Source: Alphaproteobacteria bacterium | Lineage (GTDB): Bacteria; Pseudomonadota; Alphaproteobacteria; Rhodospirillales; Rhodospirillaceae | Length of the DNA: 14,764 bases | Direction of reading: 5' to 3' | NCBI GenBank assembly: GCA_015228695.1 | Contig: JADGDA010000036.1 | Span: forward strand, 1-14,764 | Shown: positions 7,031 through 14,370 of the stretch, piece by piece | Layout: every line of letters begins with the position of its first letter | How positions within the stretch are numbered: the stretch's first letter is position 1 | Notes under the pieces: generated by a model | What the model was told of the DNA's origin: nothing | The model's database searches: none | Seen by the model: the letters and a program-made list of their open reading frames with translations, nothing else | Position numbers and translations under genes: made by a program

Positions 7031-8991
7031 GTCTGTTCTCCCATCGCAAGCACTGGGCGCACCGGTTCGGGACCGCCCCGTTTCTCCCCATGTCGCGGGA
7101 GGAGATGGACGCCCTCGGCTGGGACGCTTGCGACGTCATCCTGGTGACCGGGGATGCCTATGTGGACCATCCGAGCTTCGGCATGGCCATCGTCGGCCGG
7201 CTGCTGGAGGCGCAGGGGTTCCGCGTCGGGATCATCGCCCAGCCGGAGTGGACGGACGCCGGGCCGTTCAAGGCGCTCGGCAAGCCCGCCCTGTTCTTCG
7301 GCGTGACGGCGGGGAACATGGATTCCATGGTCAACCGCTATACCTCGGACCGCCGTTTGCGCCACAATGATGGCTATACCCCCGATGGGGCGGGCGGACG
7401 GCGTCCCGACCGCGCCGTCATCGTCTATGCCCAGAGATGCCGCGAAGCCTACCGGGAGGCGCCCGTCGTCCTTGGGGGCATCGAGGCCTCCCTGCGCCGC
7501 GTCGCCCACTACGACTACTGGTCCGACACGGTGCGCCGCTCGGTCCTGGTGGACGCCAAGGCCGATCTTCTGGTGTACGGCAACGCCGAGCGGGCCATCG
7601 TGGACATCGCCCACCGGGCGGCCCGAGGCGAACATCCCCGCGACATGACCGACCTGCGCGGTGTCGCCGGTTTCCGTTCCCCCGGTTCCGGAGAAGACGC
7701 GCTCCGGCTTCCCTCCTTCGAGCAGGTGCGGAACGATCCCGTGCTCTACGCCCAGGCCTCCCGGGCTCTCCATCTGGAAAGCAATCCGGGCAACGCCCGC
7801 GCAATGGCGCAGCGGCACGGCGACCGCGACGTCTGGCTGTCGCCTCCGCCGATTCCCTTGACCACGGCGGAGATGGACGGGGTCTATGCCCTGCCCTATG
7901 CGCGCGCGCCGCATCCAACCTATGCCGGCGCACCCATTCCGGCGTGGGAGATGATCCGCTTTTCGGTCAATATTGTGCGCGGCTGCTTCGGCGGCTGCGC
8001 GTTCTGTTCCATCACCGAGCACGAGGGCCGCGTTACTCAAAGCCGCTCCGAGGAGTCGATTCTCCGCGAGATCGAGGACATCCGCGACAAGGTGGCGGGT
8101 TTCACCGGGGTGATTTCCGATCTGGGCGGGCCGACCGCCAACATGTACCGCATGAACTGCCGGGACCCGGCCGTCCAGGCCGTTTGCCGCCGCCTGTCCT
8201 GTGTCCACCCGACCATCTGCACGAATCTGGACACCCGTCACGAGCCGCTGATCGGCCTCTACCGCAAGGCCCGCGCCCTTCCCGGAGTGAAGAGGGTGCT
8301 GATCGCCTCGGGTCTGCGTTATGATTTGGCGGTCCGCAGTCCCGCCTATGTCAGGGAACTGGTATCCCACCACGTCGGCGGCTATCTCAAGATCGCCCCG
8401 GAGCACACTGAGTCCGGCCCCCTGGCCCTGATGATGAAGCCGGGAATCGCCGTTTATGACCGCTTCAAGAGTCTGTTCGAACGCTTTTCCAGGGAAGCGG
8501 GCAAGGAACAGTATCTCGTTCCCTACTTCATCGCCGCCCATCCCGGCACCACCGACGAGGACATGCTGAATCTGGCCCTGTGGCTGAAGCGGAACGATCT
8601 TCGCGCCGATCAGGTGCAGGCCTTCCTGCCTTCGCCCATGTCCCTTTCCACCGCCATGTACCACAGCGGATGCAATCCGCTCGCCCCGGTGCGCGGGAAT
8701 GGAACGGTGGTCACGGCCAAGGGACTGCGCCAGCGGCGGCTGCACAAGGCGTTCCTGCGCTATCACGACGCCGAGAACTGGCCGATGCTGCGCGAGGCGC
8801 TGAAGGCCATGGGACGCGCCGACCTGATCGGGTCGGGAAAGCGCCACCTCGTCCCCGCGTGGCAGCCGGCCGGCACCGGACGGGCAGGAGGGGAAGGCGC
8901 CCGTTTCGGCCGCAAGCACGGCCCCCGGACCACTCCGCCGTCACGGCCCCCCCTCCGTGGAGGAGGCGCGAAATCCGGGGGAAATGCGTAG
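7027..8991 (+). CDS. ygiQ: YgiQ family (UPF0313) radical SAM protein
   Basis: This 654-aa protein matches E. coli YgiQ along most of its length. The N-terminal part includes FGTAPFLPMSREEMDALGWD (14-33) and TGDAYVDHPSFGMAI (41-55); this portion is cobalamin-binding-like in related radical SAM enzymes. The radical SAM cluster motif is RGCFGGCAFC (318-327), with C320, C324 and C327 binding the 4Fe-4S cluster, followed by SITEHEG. Conserved downstream blocks include SDLGGPTANMYR and KIAPEHTESGPL. Its biochemical reaction is not established. It is about 85 residues shorter than the E. coli protein, through a shorter linker before the cluster motif and a short Gly/Arg/Pro-rich C-terminus. The start chosen is TTG 7027, whose TTGA overlaps the polA stop, with GGGCGGA in front; TTG 7012 is possible. 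Co-transcription with polA is likely. Confidence 0.93.
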   Translation: MSLFSHRKHWAHRFGTAPFLPMSREEMDALGWDACDVILVTGDAYVDHPSFGMAIVGRLLEAQGFRVGIIAQPEWTDAGPFKALGKPALFFGVTAGNMDSMVNRYTSDRRLRHNDGYTPDGAGGRRPDRAVIVYAQRCREAYREAPVVLGGIEASLRRVAHYDYWSDTVRRSVLVDAKADLLVYGNAERAIVDIAHRAARGEHPRDMTDLRGVAGFRSPGSGEDALRLPSFEQVRNDPVLYAQASRALHLESNPGNARAMAQRHGDRDVWLSPPPIPLTTAEMDGVYALPYARAPHPTYAGAPIPAWEMIRFSVNIVRGCFGGCAFCSITEHEGRVTQSRSEESILREIEDIRDKVAGFTGVISDLGGPTANMYRMNCRDPAVQAVCRRLSCVHPTICTNLDTRHEPLIGLYRKARALPGVKRVLIASGLRYDLAVRSPAYVRELVSHHVGGYLKIAPEHTESGPLALMMKPGIAVYDRFKSLFERFSREAGKEQYLVPYFIAAHPGTTDEDMLNLALWLKRNDLRADQVQAFLPSPMSLSTAMYHSGCNPLAPVRGNGTVVTAKGLRQRRLHKAFLRYHDAENWPMLREALKAMGRADLIGSGKRHLVPAWQPAGTGRAGGEGARFGRKHGPRTTPPSRPPLRGGGAKSGGNA

Positions 8992-9006
8992 CGGACGAAC
9001 AAATCC

Positions 9007-9034
9007 TTGACACGAATCTTACTCCGCGTAGCTT
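9007..9034 (+). promoter_or_regulatory. Candidate sigma-70-type promoter for the ribbon-helix-helix gene
   Basis: A perfect TTGACA (-35 like, 9007-9012) is followed after 16 bp by TAGCTT (9029-9034), a weak -10. It lies in the most AT-rich stretch of the window, just after ygiQ and before a T8 tract (9059-9066) and the regulator gene. The -10 match is poor; TACATT at 9055-9060 is an alternative. Confidence 0.35.
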
Positions 9035-9153
9035 GTGTCCCGGTGTTCAACCAATACATTTTTTTTACATCCTTATAGGAGTTCCATGATGTTGGGCCGC
9101 CCGCGAGGGGGGAGCGTCCCGTCATCGGTTCGCCGGAGGTTCGACGAGAATAG

Positions 9154-9420
9154 ATGGCACTGGAAAGCCGCAACGTTTACGTCGGGGGCCGTCGCACCAG
9201 CATCCGTCTCGAACCCGAGATGTGGGATGCCCTTGAGGATATCTGCCGCCGCGAGAAAATGACCGTCAACGAGTTCTGCTCGAAGGTGGAGACCGCGCGG
9301 CGCGATGCCGGTCTGACTGCGGCGACACGGGTTTTCCTCCTTCTCTATTTCCGTGCCGTCGCCAGCGGTTCCGGGGTCTCCCCGTTGTGGCGGAGCCAGG
9401 ATTTCTGGGAACGGACGTGA
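9154..9420 (+). CDS. Ribbon-helix-helix domain protein (RHH_4-like)
   Basis: This 88-aa protein has a clear ribbon-helix-helix core. The ribbon is VGGRRTSIRLEP (10-21), helix A is EMWDALEDICRREKM (22-36), the turn and helix B are TVNEFCSKVETARRDAG (37-53), and a final helix is LTAATRVFLLLYFRAVA (54-70). The pattern SRN-x-GGRRTSIRLEPEMWDALE is typical of the alphaproteobacterial RHH_4 type. Such proteins are presumed dimeric DNA binders, and targets are unknown. An in-frame TAG directly precedes the ATG, so the start is fixed. Its own ribosome site is weak, while a strong TAGGAG lies about 75 bp upstream in front of a different frame (see findings). The C-terminal 18 residues beyond the core are low-complexity and probably not conserved. 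Confidence 0.85.
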   Translation: MALESRNVYVGGRRTSIRLEPEMWDALEDICRREKMTVNEFCSKVETARRDAGLTAATRVFLLLYFRAVASGSGVSPLWRSQDFWERT

Positions 9421-9438
9421 GGTAGGATCGGCGAATCA

Positions 9439-9454
9439 GGCCGACGGTTCGGCC
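9439..9454. terminator. Small hairpin after the ribbon-helix-helix gene
   Basis: Six-base arms ggccga and tcggcc around a 4-base loop (cggt) form a perfect GC-rich stem 19 bp after the stop codon. There is no T-run behind it, so it could be an RNA-end stabiliser or chance rather than a factor-independent terminator. Confidence 0.25.
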
Positions 9455-9543
9455 CGCTTCCCGGAAGGGCGCGGAACATGCTGCAATAAGGGCGAAAATG
9501 CCGTAGCCTCCCCCCGTCTGAGCGAACTCGGGAGGGAGTCCTG

Positions 9544-9675
9544 ATGCTGGGTCGTCTGGTCGTGCTGGCGCTGCTCGGCGCCGTGCTGGTCGCGCCGCTG
9601 TCCGCCTGCGGCAAGAAGGGGGCGTGGAAGGCCCCGGAGGGCTCCCAATACCCGCACAAATACCCGAAAGAGTAG
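9544..9675 (+). CDS. lptM: LptM-like small lipoprotein
   Basis: This 43-aa reading frame is preceded by a strong GGGAGGGAG ribosome site at good spacing. It begins with a hydrophobic signal sequence (LVVLALLGAVLVAPL, 5-19), then the lipobox LSAC (19-22) with C22 as the lipidated cysteine, and a mature peptide CGKKGAWKAPEG (22-33) ending in YPHKYPKE. The CGKKGxxxxP start and the position 6 bp before lysA match the LptM (YifL) family. LptM assists maturation of the LptD/LptE LPS-export complex at the outer membrane. The gene symbol is given by family pattern and synteny; the tail after CGKKG is poorly conserved generally, so orthology is likely but not certain. Confidence 0.8.
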   Translation: MLGRLVVLALLGAVLVAPLSACGKKGAWKAPEGSQYPHKYPKE

Positions 9676-9681
9676 GGTTCC

Positions 9682-10956
9682 ATGCATCACTTCCAGTACC
9701 GTGCCGGCGAGCTTCACGCCGAGGATGTTCCCGTCTCCCGGATCGCCAAGGCGGTGGGGACGCCGTTCTATTGCTATTCCACGGCAACGCTGGAGAGGCA
9801 TTACGGGGTGTTCGCGGACGCCCTGCGGGGGCTCGACGCCCATATTCACTATGCCATGAAGGCCAACTCCAATGTCGCGGTGGTCCGCACCCTCGCCAAC
9901 CTGGGGGCGGGCGCCGACGTGGTGTCGGAGGGCGAATTGCGCCTCGCCCTCGCGGCGGGGGTGCCGGCCCGGCGCATCGTGTTCTCGGGCGTCGGCAAGA
10001 CCCGTTCGGAACTGGCCTTCGCGATCAAGGCCGGAATCCTGCAAATCAACGTCGAGTCCGAGCCGGAGCTGTTCGCCCTCAACGAAGTGGCGGGGGAGTT
10101 GGGGCTGGTGGCTCCGGTGTCGATCCGGGTCAACCCGGACGTGGACGCCGGAACCCACGACAAGATCACCACCGGCCGCAAGGAAAACAAGTTCGGGATC
10201 GAATGGACCCGCGCCCATGCGGTGTTCCGCCGGGCGGTGGACCTGCCCCACGTCGAGGCGTTGGGGGTGGCGGTTCACATCGGCAGCCAACTGACCGATC
10301 TTCAGCCCTTCCGTGACGCATTCCTGCGGGTGCGCGAGCTGGTGACGATGCTGCGCGCCGACGGTCTCGGGGTCCGTCACGTGGACGTGGGCGGCGGGTT
10401 GGGGGTGCCCTATGGCGACGGCTCCGGTCCGCCGCCGTTGCCGTCCGAATACGCCGCGGTGATCCGGGAGACCCTGGGCGGCCTCGGTTGCCGCATCCTT
10501 CTGGAGCCCGGCCGGCTCATCGTCGGCAACGCCGGTATTCTGGTCACGCGGGTGGTCTATGTGAAGGAGGGGGCGACGCGCACCTTCGTCATCGTCGATG
10601 CGGCCATGAACGATCTGGTGCGCCCCGCCATGTACGGCGCTCTCCACGACATCGCTCCGGTCCGCGAATCCGACGTGGACGCGAGGCGGCATCCGGTCGA
10701 TGTGGTCGGGCCGGTGTGCGAAAGCGGCGACACCTTCGCCCAGCAGATTTCCCTTCCCCCCGTCGTCGGGGGCGACCTGCTGGCGATCGGAACCGCCGGA
10801 GCCTATGGGGCGGTAATGTCCTCGGACTACAACGCCCGCCCCCTGGTGCCCGAGGTCCTGGTCAAGGGGGACGCCTTCGCCATCGTCCGCCGCCGTCCGA
10901 CCTACGAGGAAATGCTGGCGCGGGAGATTCTCCCCGACTGGTTCGATCACGACTGA
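9682..10956 (+). CDS. lysA: Diaminopimelate decarboxylase
   Basis: This 424-aa PLP enzyme makes the last step of lysine synthesis, decarboxylating meso-diaminopimelate to L-lysine and CO2 in the cytoplasm. The N-terminal barrel has the PLP lysine in IHYAMKANSN (55-64, K60), VNVESEPEL-like QINVESEPEL (121-130), HIGSQ (199-203), the phosphate-binding DVGGGLG (235-241) and EPGR (275-278). The C-terminal barrel has GPVCESGD (343-350), with C346 reaching the partner subunit's active site, and DYNARPLVPEVLV (382-394). Length is normal. The start is ATG 9682, with a TAGGG ribosome site, 6 bp after the lipoprotein stop; the two genes are probably one operon. The next gene begins 2 bp after its stop. 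Confidence 0.97.
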   Translation: MHHFQYRAGELHAEDVPVSRIAKAVGTPFYCYSTATLERHYGVFADALRGLDAHIHYAMKANSNVAVVRTLANLGAGADVVSEGELRLALAAGVPARRIVFSGVGKTRSELAFAIKAGILQINVESEPELFALNEVAGELGLVAPVSIRVNPDVDAGTHDKITTGRKENKFGIEWTRAHAVFRRAVDLPHVEALGVAVHIGSQLTDLQPFRDAFLRVRELVTMLRADGLGVRHVDVGGGLGVPYGDGSGPPPLPSEYAAVIRETLGGLGCRILLEPGRLIVGNAGILVTRVVYVKEGATRTFVIVDAAMNDLVRPAMYGALHDIAPVRESDVDARRHPVDVVGPVCESGDTFAQQISLPPVVGGDLLAIGTAGAYGAVMSSDYNARPLVPEVLVKGDAFAIVRRRPTYEEMLAREILPDWFDHD

Positions 10957-10958
10957 TC

Positions 10959-13940
10959 ATGGAGGATGGTGGCCCGACGCCCGAGGTTTTGTTCCGCACG
11001 GGACGTGACGAGGCCGCGCGGGACGCCTGCCGGGCTCTTTTGAAGACCGACCGCGACCATGCCGGGGCTCACCGGATTCTGGGGCTGCTGGCGCTGCGTC
11101 AGGGGCTCGCCGTCGTCGCCCGGGAGCATCTGGCCCTGGCGGCGGAGCGGACGCCCTTCGACGCGGACGTTCTGTCGGAGTACGCCGCCGCTCACCTCGC
11201 CATGGGGGGCGCGACCGAGGCGGAAACGGTGGCGCGGAAGGCTATCCGGCAAAATCCCGTCCATTTCGCGTCGCGCTATATCCTCGCCGAGGCCTTGTCC
11301 GCCCTGGGGCGGAGCGCGGAGGCCCACGCGCAGCGGAGGTTGGCCTATGCCGTCGCGGTGTCCCGGCGGCCTTCCTCCTCCGCGTCCCCTCCGGCGGTCG
11401 GGATGGGGCACGCCGCCGCCCTGGCGGAACTGGCGGAGGTCCTGACCGGGGCCGGACGCTTCGGCCCCGCCCGCGTCCTGGCGGAAAGCGCCCTGGCCGC
11501 GAGGGACGACTGCGCGGAGGCGCACATCGCCCTCGCCCGCGCGTTGAAGGGGGAGGGGAAGCGGAACGAGGCTCGGGCTTCCCTGGAACGCGCGGTCGGC
11601 CTGCGGCCCGGCCATCCCGCCCCTCACCTCCTGCTGGCGGAGATCGCCGAGGAACAGGGAGACCTCAAACGGGCGGTTGCCTGCGCGTTTTCCGCCGCGA
11701 CCGTGGACGTGACGTCCGCCTCCGACCTGCGCCTGGGTGTCCTGTTGCGCCGTCTCGGGCGGCTGGACGATGCCGTGGTCGCGTTCCGGCGCGTGGTGAC
11801 CCGCTCTCCCGACAACGTGGAGGGACTGCACGGGCTGTCGGCGGCGCTGCGGGACCTCGGCCGCAACGAGGATTCCCTCCCCTATGCCCGTCATGCGGTG
11901 ACACTGTCGCCGAAGGATCCGTGGCGGCATGTGCAGATGGGGAACGTCCTGGCGCGCCTGGACCGGCCCGCCGAGGCCATCCGGGCCTATCGGGACGCCC
12001 TGGCCCTCGACCTGTACCTGCCCGGTGTTCCCCTGGCCCTCGGCCGGCAACTGGCCAAGGTGGGCGAGTGGAGCGCGGCGGCCGAGGCCTACGGCATGGC
12101 GGCCGCGGAGAGTCCCAAGGACACCGAGACGCCGATGCGGGCCGCCGCCCTGCACAGCCGCGCCGGGCGTCCGGGCGAGGCCGTCCCCTGGTATCGGCGG
12201 GCCATCGATCGCGGGGCCACCGCCCGGGGAGCGCTGGCGCGGACCCTGCTGACCTGCGGCCGCTGGCGCGAGGGGCTGGACCTTCTCGGTCCCCCGGCCA
12301 CGGGCTCCGTCGTTTCGACCACGGCTCCCCTCTTTCTCCGTTGCGACGGTCTGACCCTGGTGGAACAGATTGCCCTGCTGGGCCTGACCCCGCGCGCGAC
12401 GGCGCGGGGGCTGCGTCTGATCGTCGCCTGCGCCCCTTCCCTCGAACCCCTGATCCGGGCGTCCCAGCCGGGGGTCGCCGCCGTTGCCCCCGAGGCTGCT
12501 CCTCCGGAGGGAGCCGTGCCGGTTTCCTGGGGGGACCTGGCGCGGTTCCTCGCGGTCGCCCCCTCCGTCGGGAGCGATGACCGGCCCCCGGTCGCGCCCT
12601 GGCTGCGCGGGCGAGGCCCGCGCTCGCGCGCCAAGGGAACCTTCGTGCTCGCCGTGGACCGGCGGGGCCTGGACGAACGGGAGTGGGAGGCGATGCTGGC
12701 GGGCCTGGACGTGACCGTCGTCGACCTCGACGGAACGGAGGAAAACGACCCGTCGGCCCTGTCCGCCCGGATCGCCGAGGCGGACGGGCTCGTTTCCGGC
12801 GGAGGTCTGGCGGCTCATCTGGCCGGAGCCATGGGAAAGCCGGGCGTCGTGGTCGTCGGGCGCGAGCGGGTCTGGCCCTGGCCCGAAAGGGGGGAGGCCA
12901 CGCCCTGGCATCCCTCGCTGCTGCTGACCATGGGGCGGGAGAAGACGGCGGTTCAGGCGATGCTCCGGGGGGCGACGCCCAAGCCGCCGCCGTCCCCGGT
13001 GCGCCTGGGCGAGGACGTGATGGCGGACGCGGCGCTTCTCGACAATCTGCACCGTCTGCCGTCCTCCATCATCGGGGGAGGCGGACGTCTGACCTGCACG
13101 CGCTTGGCGGGGGGGACGCACAATCAGTGCTATCGCCTTGCCGGGCGGGAGACGTTCGTGTTGCGGCTCGGGAGATTTCCGGGGATACGCTGGGATTTCT
13201 ACTCGGAGGAGCGGTTCAACGCCTTTGCCGCTCACACCGGGGGCCTCGGCCCCGACGTCGTCCACTTCGACGTCGGCGACGGGCTGATGGTGACCCGGTT
13301 CGTGAAGGGACTCGCTGTGGACCACACGAACATCCACGACCACGAGCGACTGTCGCGGATGGGGGGCCTGTATGCCCGCCTGCACGCGCTGCCGGTGTTC
13401 AGGGGCGAGTACGACGTCTTCACCCTGATCGACAGGAACATGAGGGACAAGGAGGCTCTCGCCACCGAAATATCGCCTGATTTCCCGGAGCAGAAGCGGC
13501 GGGTGGATGATATCCGCTCCCTGCTGGTGGCCACCGCCGGGCCGCGAAGGCCGTGCCACAACGATCCCGTGCCCGAGAATTTCATCGATGGAAGCGACGG
13601 CCTGACCCTGCTCGACTGGCAATGCTCCGGCATGTCCGATCCCCACTGGGAACTCGCCGCACTCTGCGCCCAGACCGACCTGTCGCCGGAAGGCGAGGAA
13701 GCCCTGCTGTCGGCCTATTTCGACGAGGCCGGCCGCCGGTGGGCGCCGCGCGTGGCTCTGTATAAGGTGGTCTGCCGCTATTTCTGGTTCTCGCGCGCCC
13801 TGGCCCGCTCCAAGGCCGATCCGCCCCAGCCCGAATGGAGAAACGACGCCGTCAAGGCGGCGGCGCGGCTGCGCTCCATGCTCGCCACGCGGAACCTGCC
13901 GCGCGCCCTGGCCGCCGTCGCCCGTCTGGGCTGGGACTGA
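10959..13940 (+). CDS. TPR / GT-B-like / choline-kinase-like three-part fusion protein
   Basis: This is a 993-aa protein in one uninterrupted frame. Residues 1-445 are a string of tetratricopeptide-type helix pairs (for example WRHVQMGNVLARLDRPAEAI, 322-341). Residues about 455-670 resemble the C-terminal, heptosyltransferase-like region often found behind TPRs (LTLVEQIALLGL, 465-476; AEADGLVSGGGLAAHLAGAM, 606-625; GKPGVVVVG). Residues about 695-990 form a choline/aminoglycoside-kinase-like domain: nucleotide-loop-like LAGGTHNQCYRL (716-727), catalytic CHNDPVPENF (866-875; D869, N874) and metal-binding LLDWQC (884-889; D886). The kinase motifs look intact, whereas the GT part looks degenerate. 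It might phosphorylate a small alcohol or sugar linked to surface glycans, which is inference. It begins 2 bp after lysA with no clear ribosome site, so it probably depends on lysA translation. Confidence 0.85.
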   Translation: MEDGGPTPEVLFRTGRDEAARDACRALLKTDRDHAGAHRILGLLALRQGLAVVAREHLALAAERTPFDADVLSEYAAAHLAMGGATEAETVARKAIRQNPVHFASRYILAEALSALGRSAEAHAQRRLAYAVAVSRRPSSSASPPAVGMGHAAALAELAEVLTGAGRFGPARVLAESALAARDDCAEAHIALARALKGEGKRNEARASLERAVGLRPGHPAPHLLLAEIAEEQGDLKRAVACAFSAATVDVTSASDLRLGVLLRRLGRLDDAVVAFRRVVTRSPDNVEGLHGLSAALRDLGRNEDSLPYARHAVTLSPKDPWRHVQMGNVLARLDRPAEAIRAYRDALALDLYLPGVPLALGRQLAKVGEWSAAAEAYGMAAAESPKDTETPMRAAALHSRAGRPGEAVPWYRRAIDRGATARGALARTLLTCGRWREGLDLLGPPATGSVVSTTAPLFLRCDGLTLVEQIALLGLTPRATARGLRLIVACAPSLEPLIRASQPGVAAVAPEAAPPEGAVPVSWGDLARFLAVAPSVGSDDRPPVAPWLRGRGPRSRAKGTFVLAVDRRGLDEREWEAMLAGLDVTVVDLDGTEENDPSALSARIAEADGLVSGGGLAAHLAGAMGKPGVVVVGRERVWPWPERGEATPWHPSLLLTMGREKTAVQAMLRGATPKPPPSPVRLGEDVMADAALLDNLHRLPSSIIGGGGRLTCTRLAGGTHNQCYRLAGRETFVLRLGRFPGIRWDFYSEERFNAFAAHTGGLGPDVVHFDVGDGLMVTRFVKGLAVDHTNIHDHERLSRMGGLYARLHALPVFRGEYDVFTLIDRNMRDKEALATEISPDFPEQKRRVDDIRSLLVATAGPRRPCHNDPVPENFIDGSDGLTLLDWQCSGMSDPHWELAALCAQTDLSPEGEEALLSAYFDEAGRRWAPRVALYKVVCRYFWFSRALARSKADPPQPEWRNDAVKAAARLRSMLATRNLPRALAAVARLGWD

Positions 13941-13949
13941 TCCCCCGGT

Positions 13950-13986
13950 TTGATCTCCTCCGGTTTCCTGGTACAAGACCGTACCA
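13950..13986 (+). promoter_or_regulatory. Candidate weak promoter and inverted repeat before the small membrane protein
   Basis: TTGATC (13950-13955) and TACAAG (13972-13977) are spaced 16 bp and form a weak promoter-like pair. Overlapping the -10, tggtac and gtacca (13969-13974, 13981-13986) form a perfect 6-bp inverted repeat around 6 bases, in a position where a repressor could act. Confidence 0.3.
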
Positions 13987-14001
13987 ACACAGGGAGAGAT
14001 C

Positions 14002-14370
14002 ATGGGCGCGCGGATCGGGATGAAGGGGCTTGGCGGGATGATCGTCGCGGGCGTCGTGCTGGCCTCGGCCATGGCGATCCGTTATCTGATGATCGAACCC
14101 CGGGACATCGGAGCCGCCTGTCAGGTGGGGCTTGGTCCCTGGTGGTGCGATCTGCGTCTGGTCGTGGTGGCGGTGTTCCAGAGCGGACTCCTCGGCGGCG
14201 GCAGCCTGCTGCTGGGCGTTTTGGCCTTGGCGCTCGGCGGCAGGGGGCGGGTCCCGGCGACTCTTGCCATGGTGACGGGAGCGGCCGGGCTGGTGCTCTA
14301 CAACGCGGGGCTGGCGAGCGCCGGGCTCCTGCTCGGGCTGATCACGGCGGCCCGGCTCAGGGAGACCTGA
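14002..14370 (+). CDS. Small four-helix membrane protein, unknown function
   Basis: This 122-aa inner-membrane protein has four predicted hydrophobic segments: about 9-29 (LGGMIVAGVVLASAMAIRY), 49-72 (LRLVVVAVFQSGLLGG and on), 73-97, and 98-117 (LVLYNAGLASAGLLLGLITA). The loop between the first two holds EPRDIGAACQVGLGPWWCDLR (32-52), with a Cys pair (C40, C49) facing outside or inside, reminiscent of small alphaproteobacterial proteins of unknown function. A GGGAGAG ribosome site precedes ATG 14002. Its tail overlaps by 14 bp the end of the opposing membrane-protein gene. I do not assign a function. A disulfide in the loop is possible from the two Cys. Confidence 0.75.
   Translation: MGARIGMKGLGGMIVAGVVLASAMAIRYLMIEPRDIGAACQVGLGPWWCDLRLVVVAVFQSGLLGGGSLLLGVLALALGGRGRVPATLAMVTGAAGLVLYNAGLASAGLLLGLITAARLRET

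Noticed and set aside
6787..8919. A 710-codon minus-strand open frame opposite ygiQ
   Set aside because: Antisense shadow of a gene with strong family identity.
8947..8962. cctcc-gt-ggagg hairpin at the end of ygiQ
   Set aside because: It is inside the coding region and has no T-run, so it is not a convincing terminator.
9035..9066. Possible factor-independent terminator of ygiQ ending in the T8 tract
   Set aside because: The T-run is real but no stable GC-rich stem stands directly before it; the best pairing has only three Watson-Crick pairs then mismatches.
10488..10958. Longer version of the TPR fusion protein starting inside lysA
   Set aside because: The extension lies in another frame of lysA and is Arg/Gly-rich noise; the ATG 2 bp after lysA is the natural start.
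10947..14072. A 1041-codon open frame on the minus strand opposite the TPR fusion gene
   Set aside because: Low-complexity Gly/Arg/Gln/Pro translation typical of antisense frames in GC-rich genes; the plus-strand protein has clear TPR and kinase motifs.
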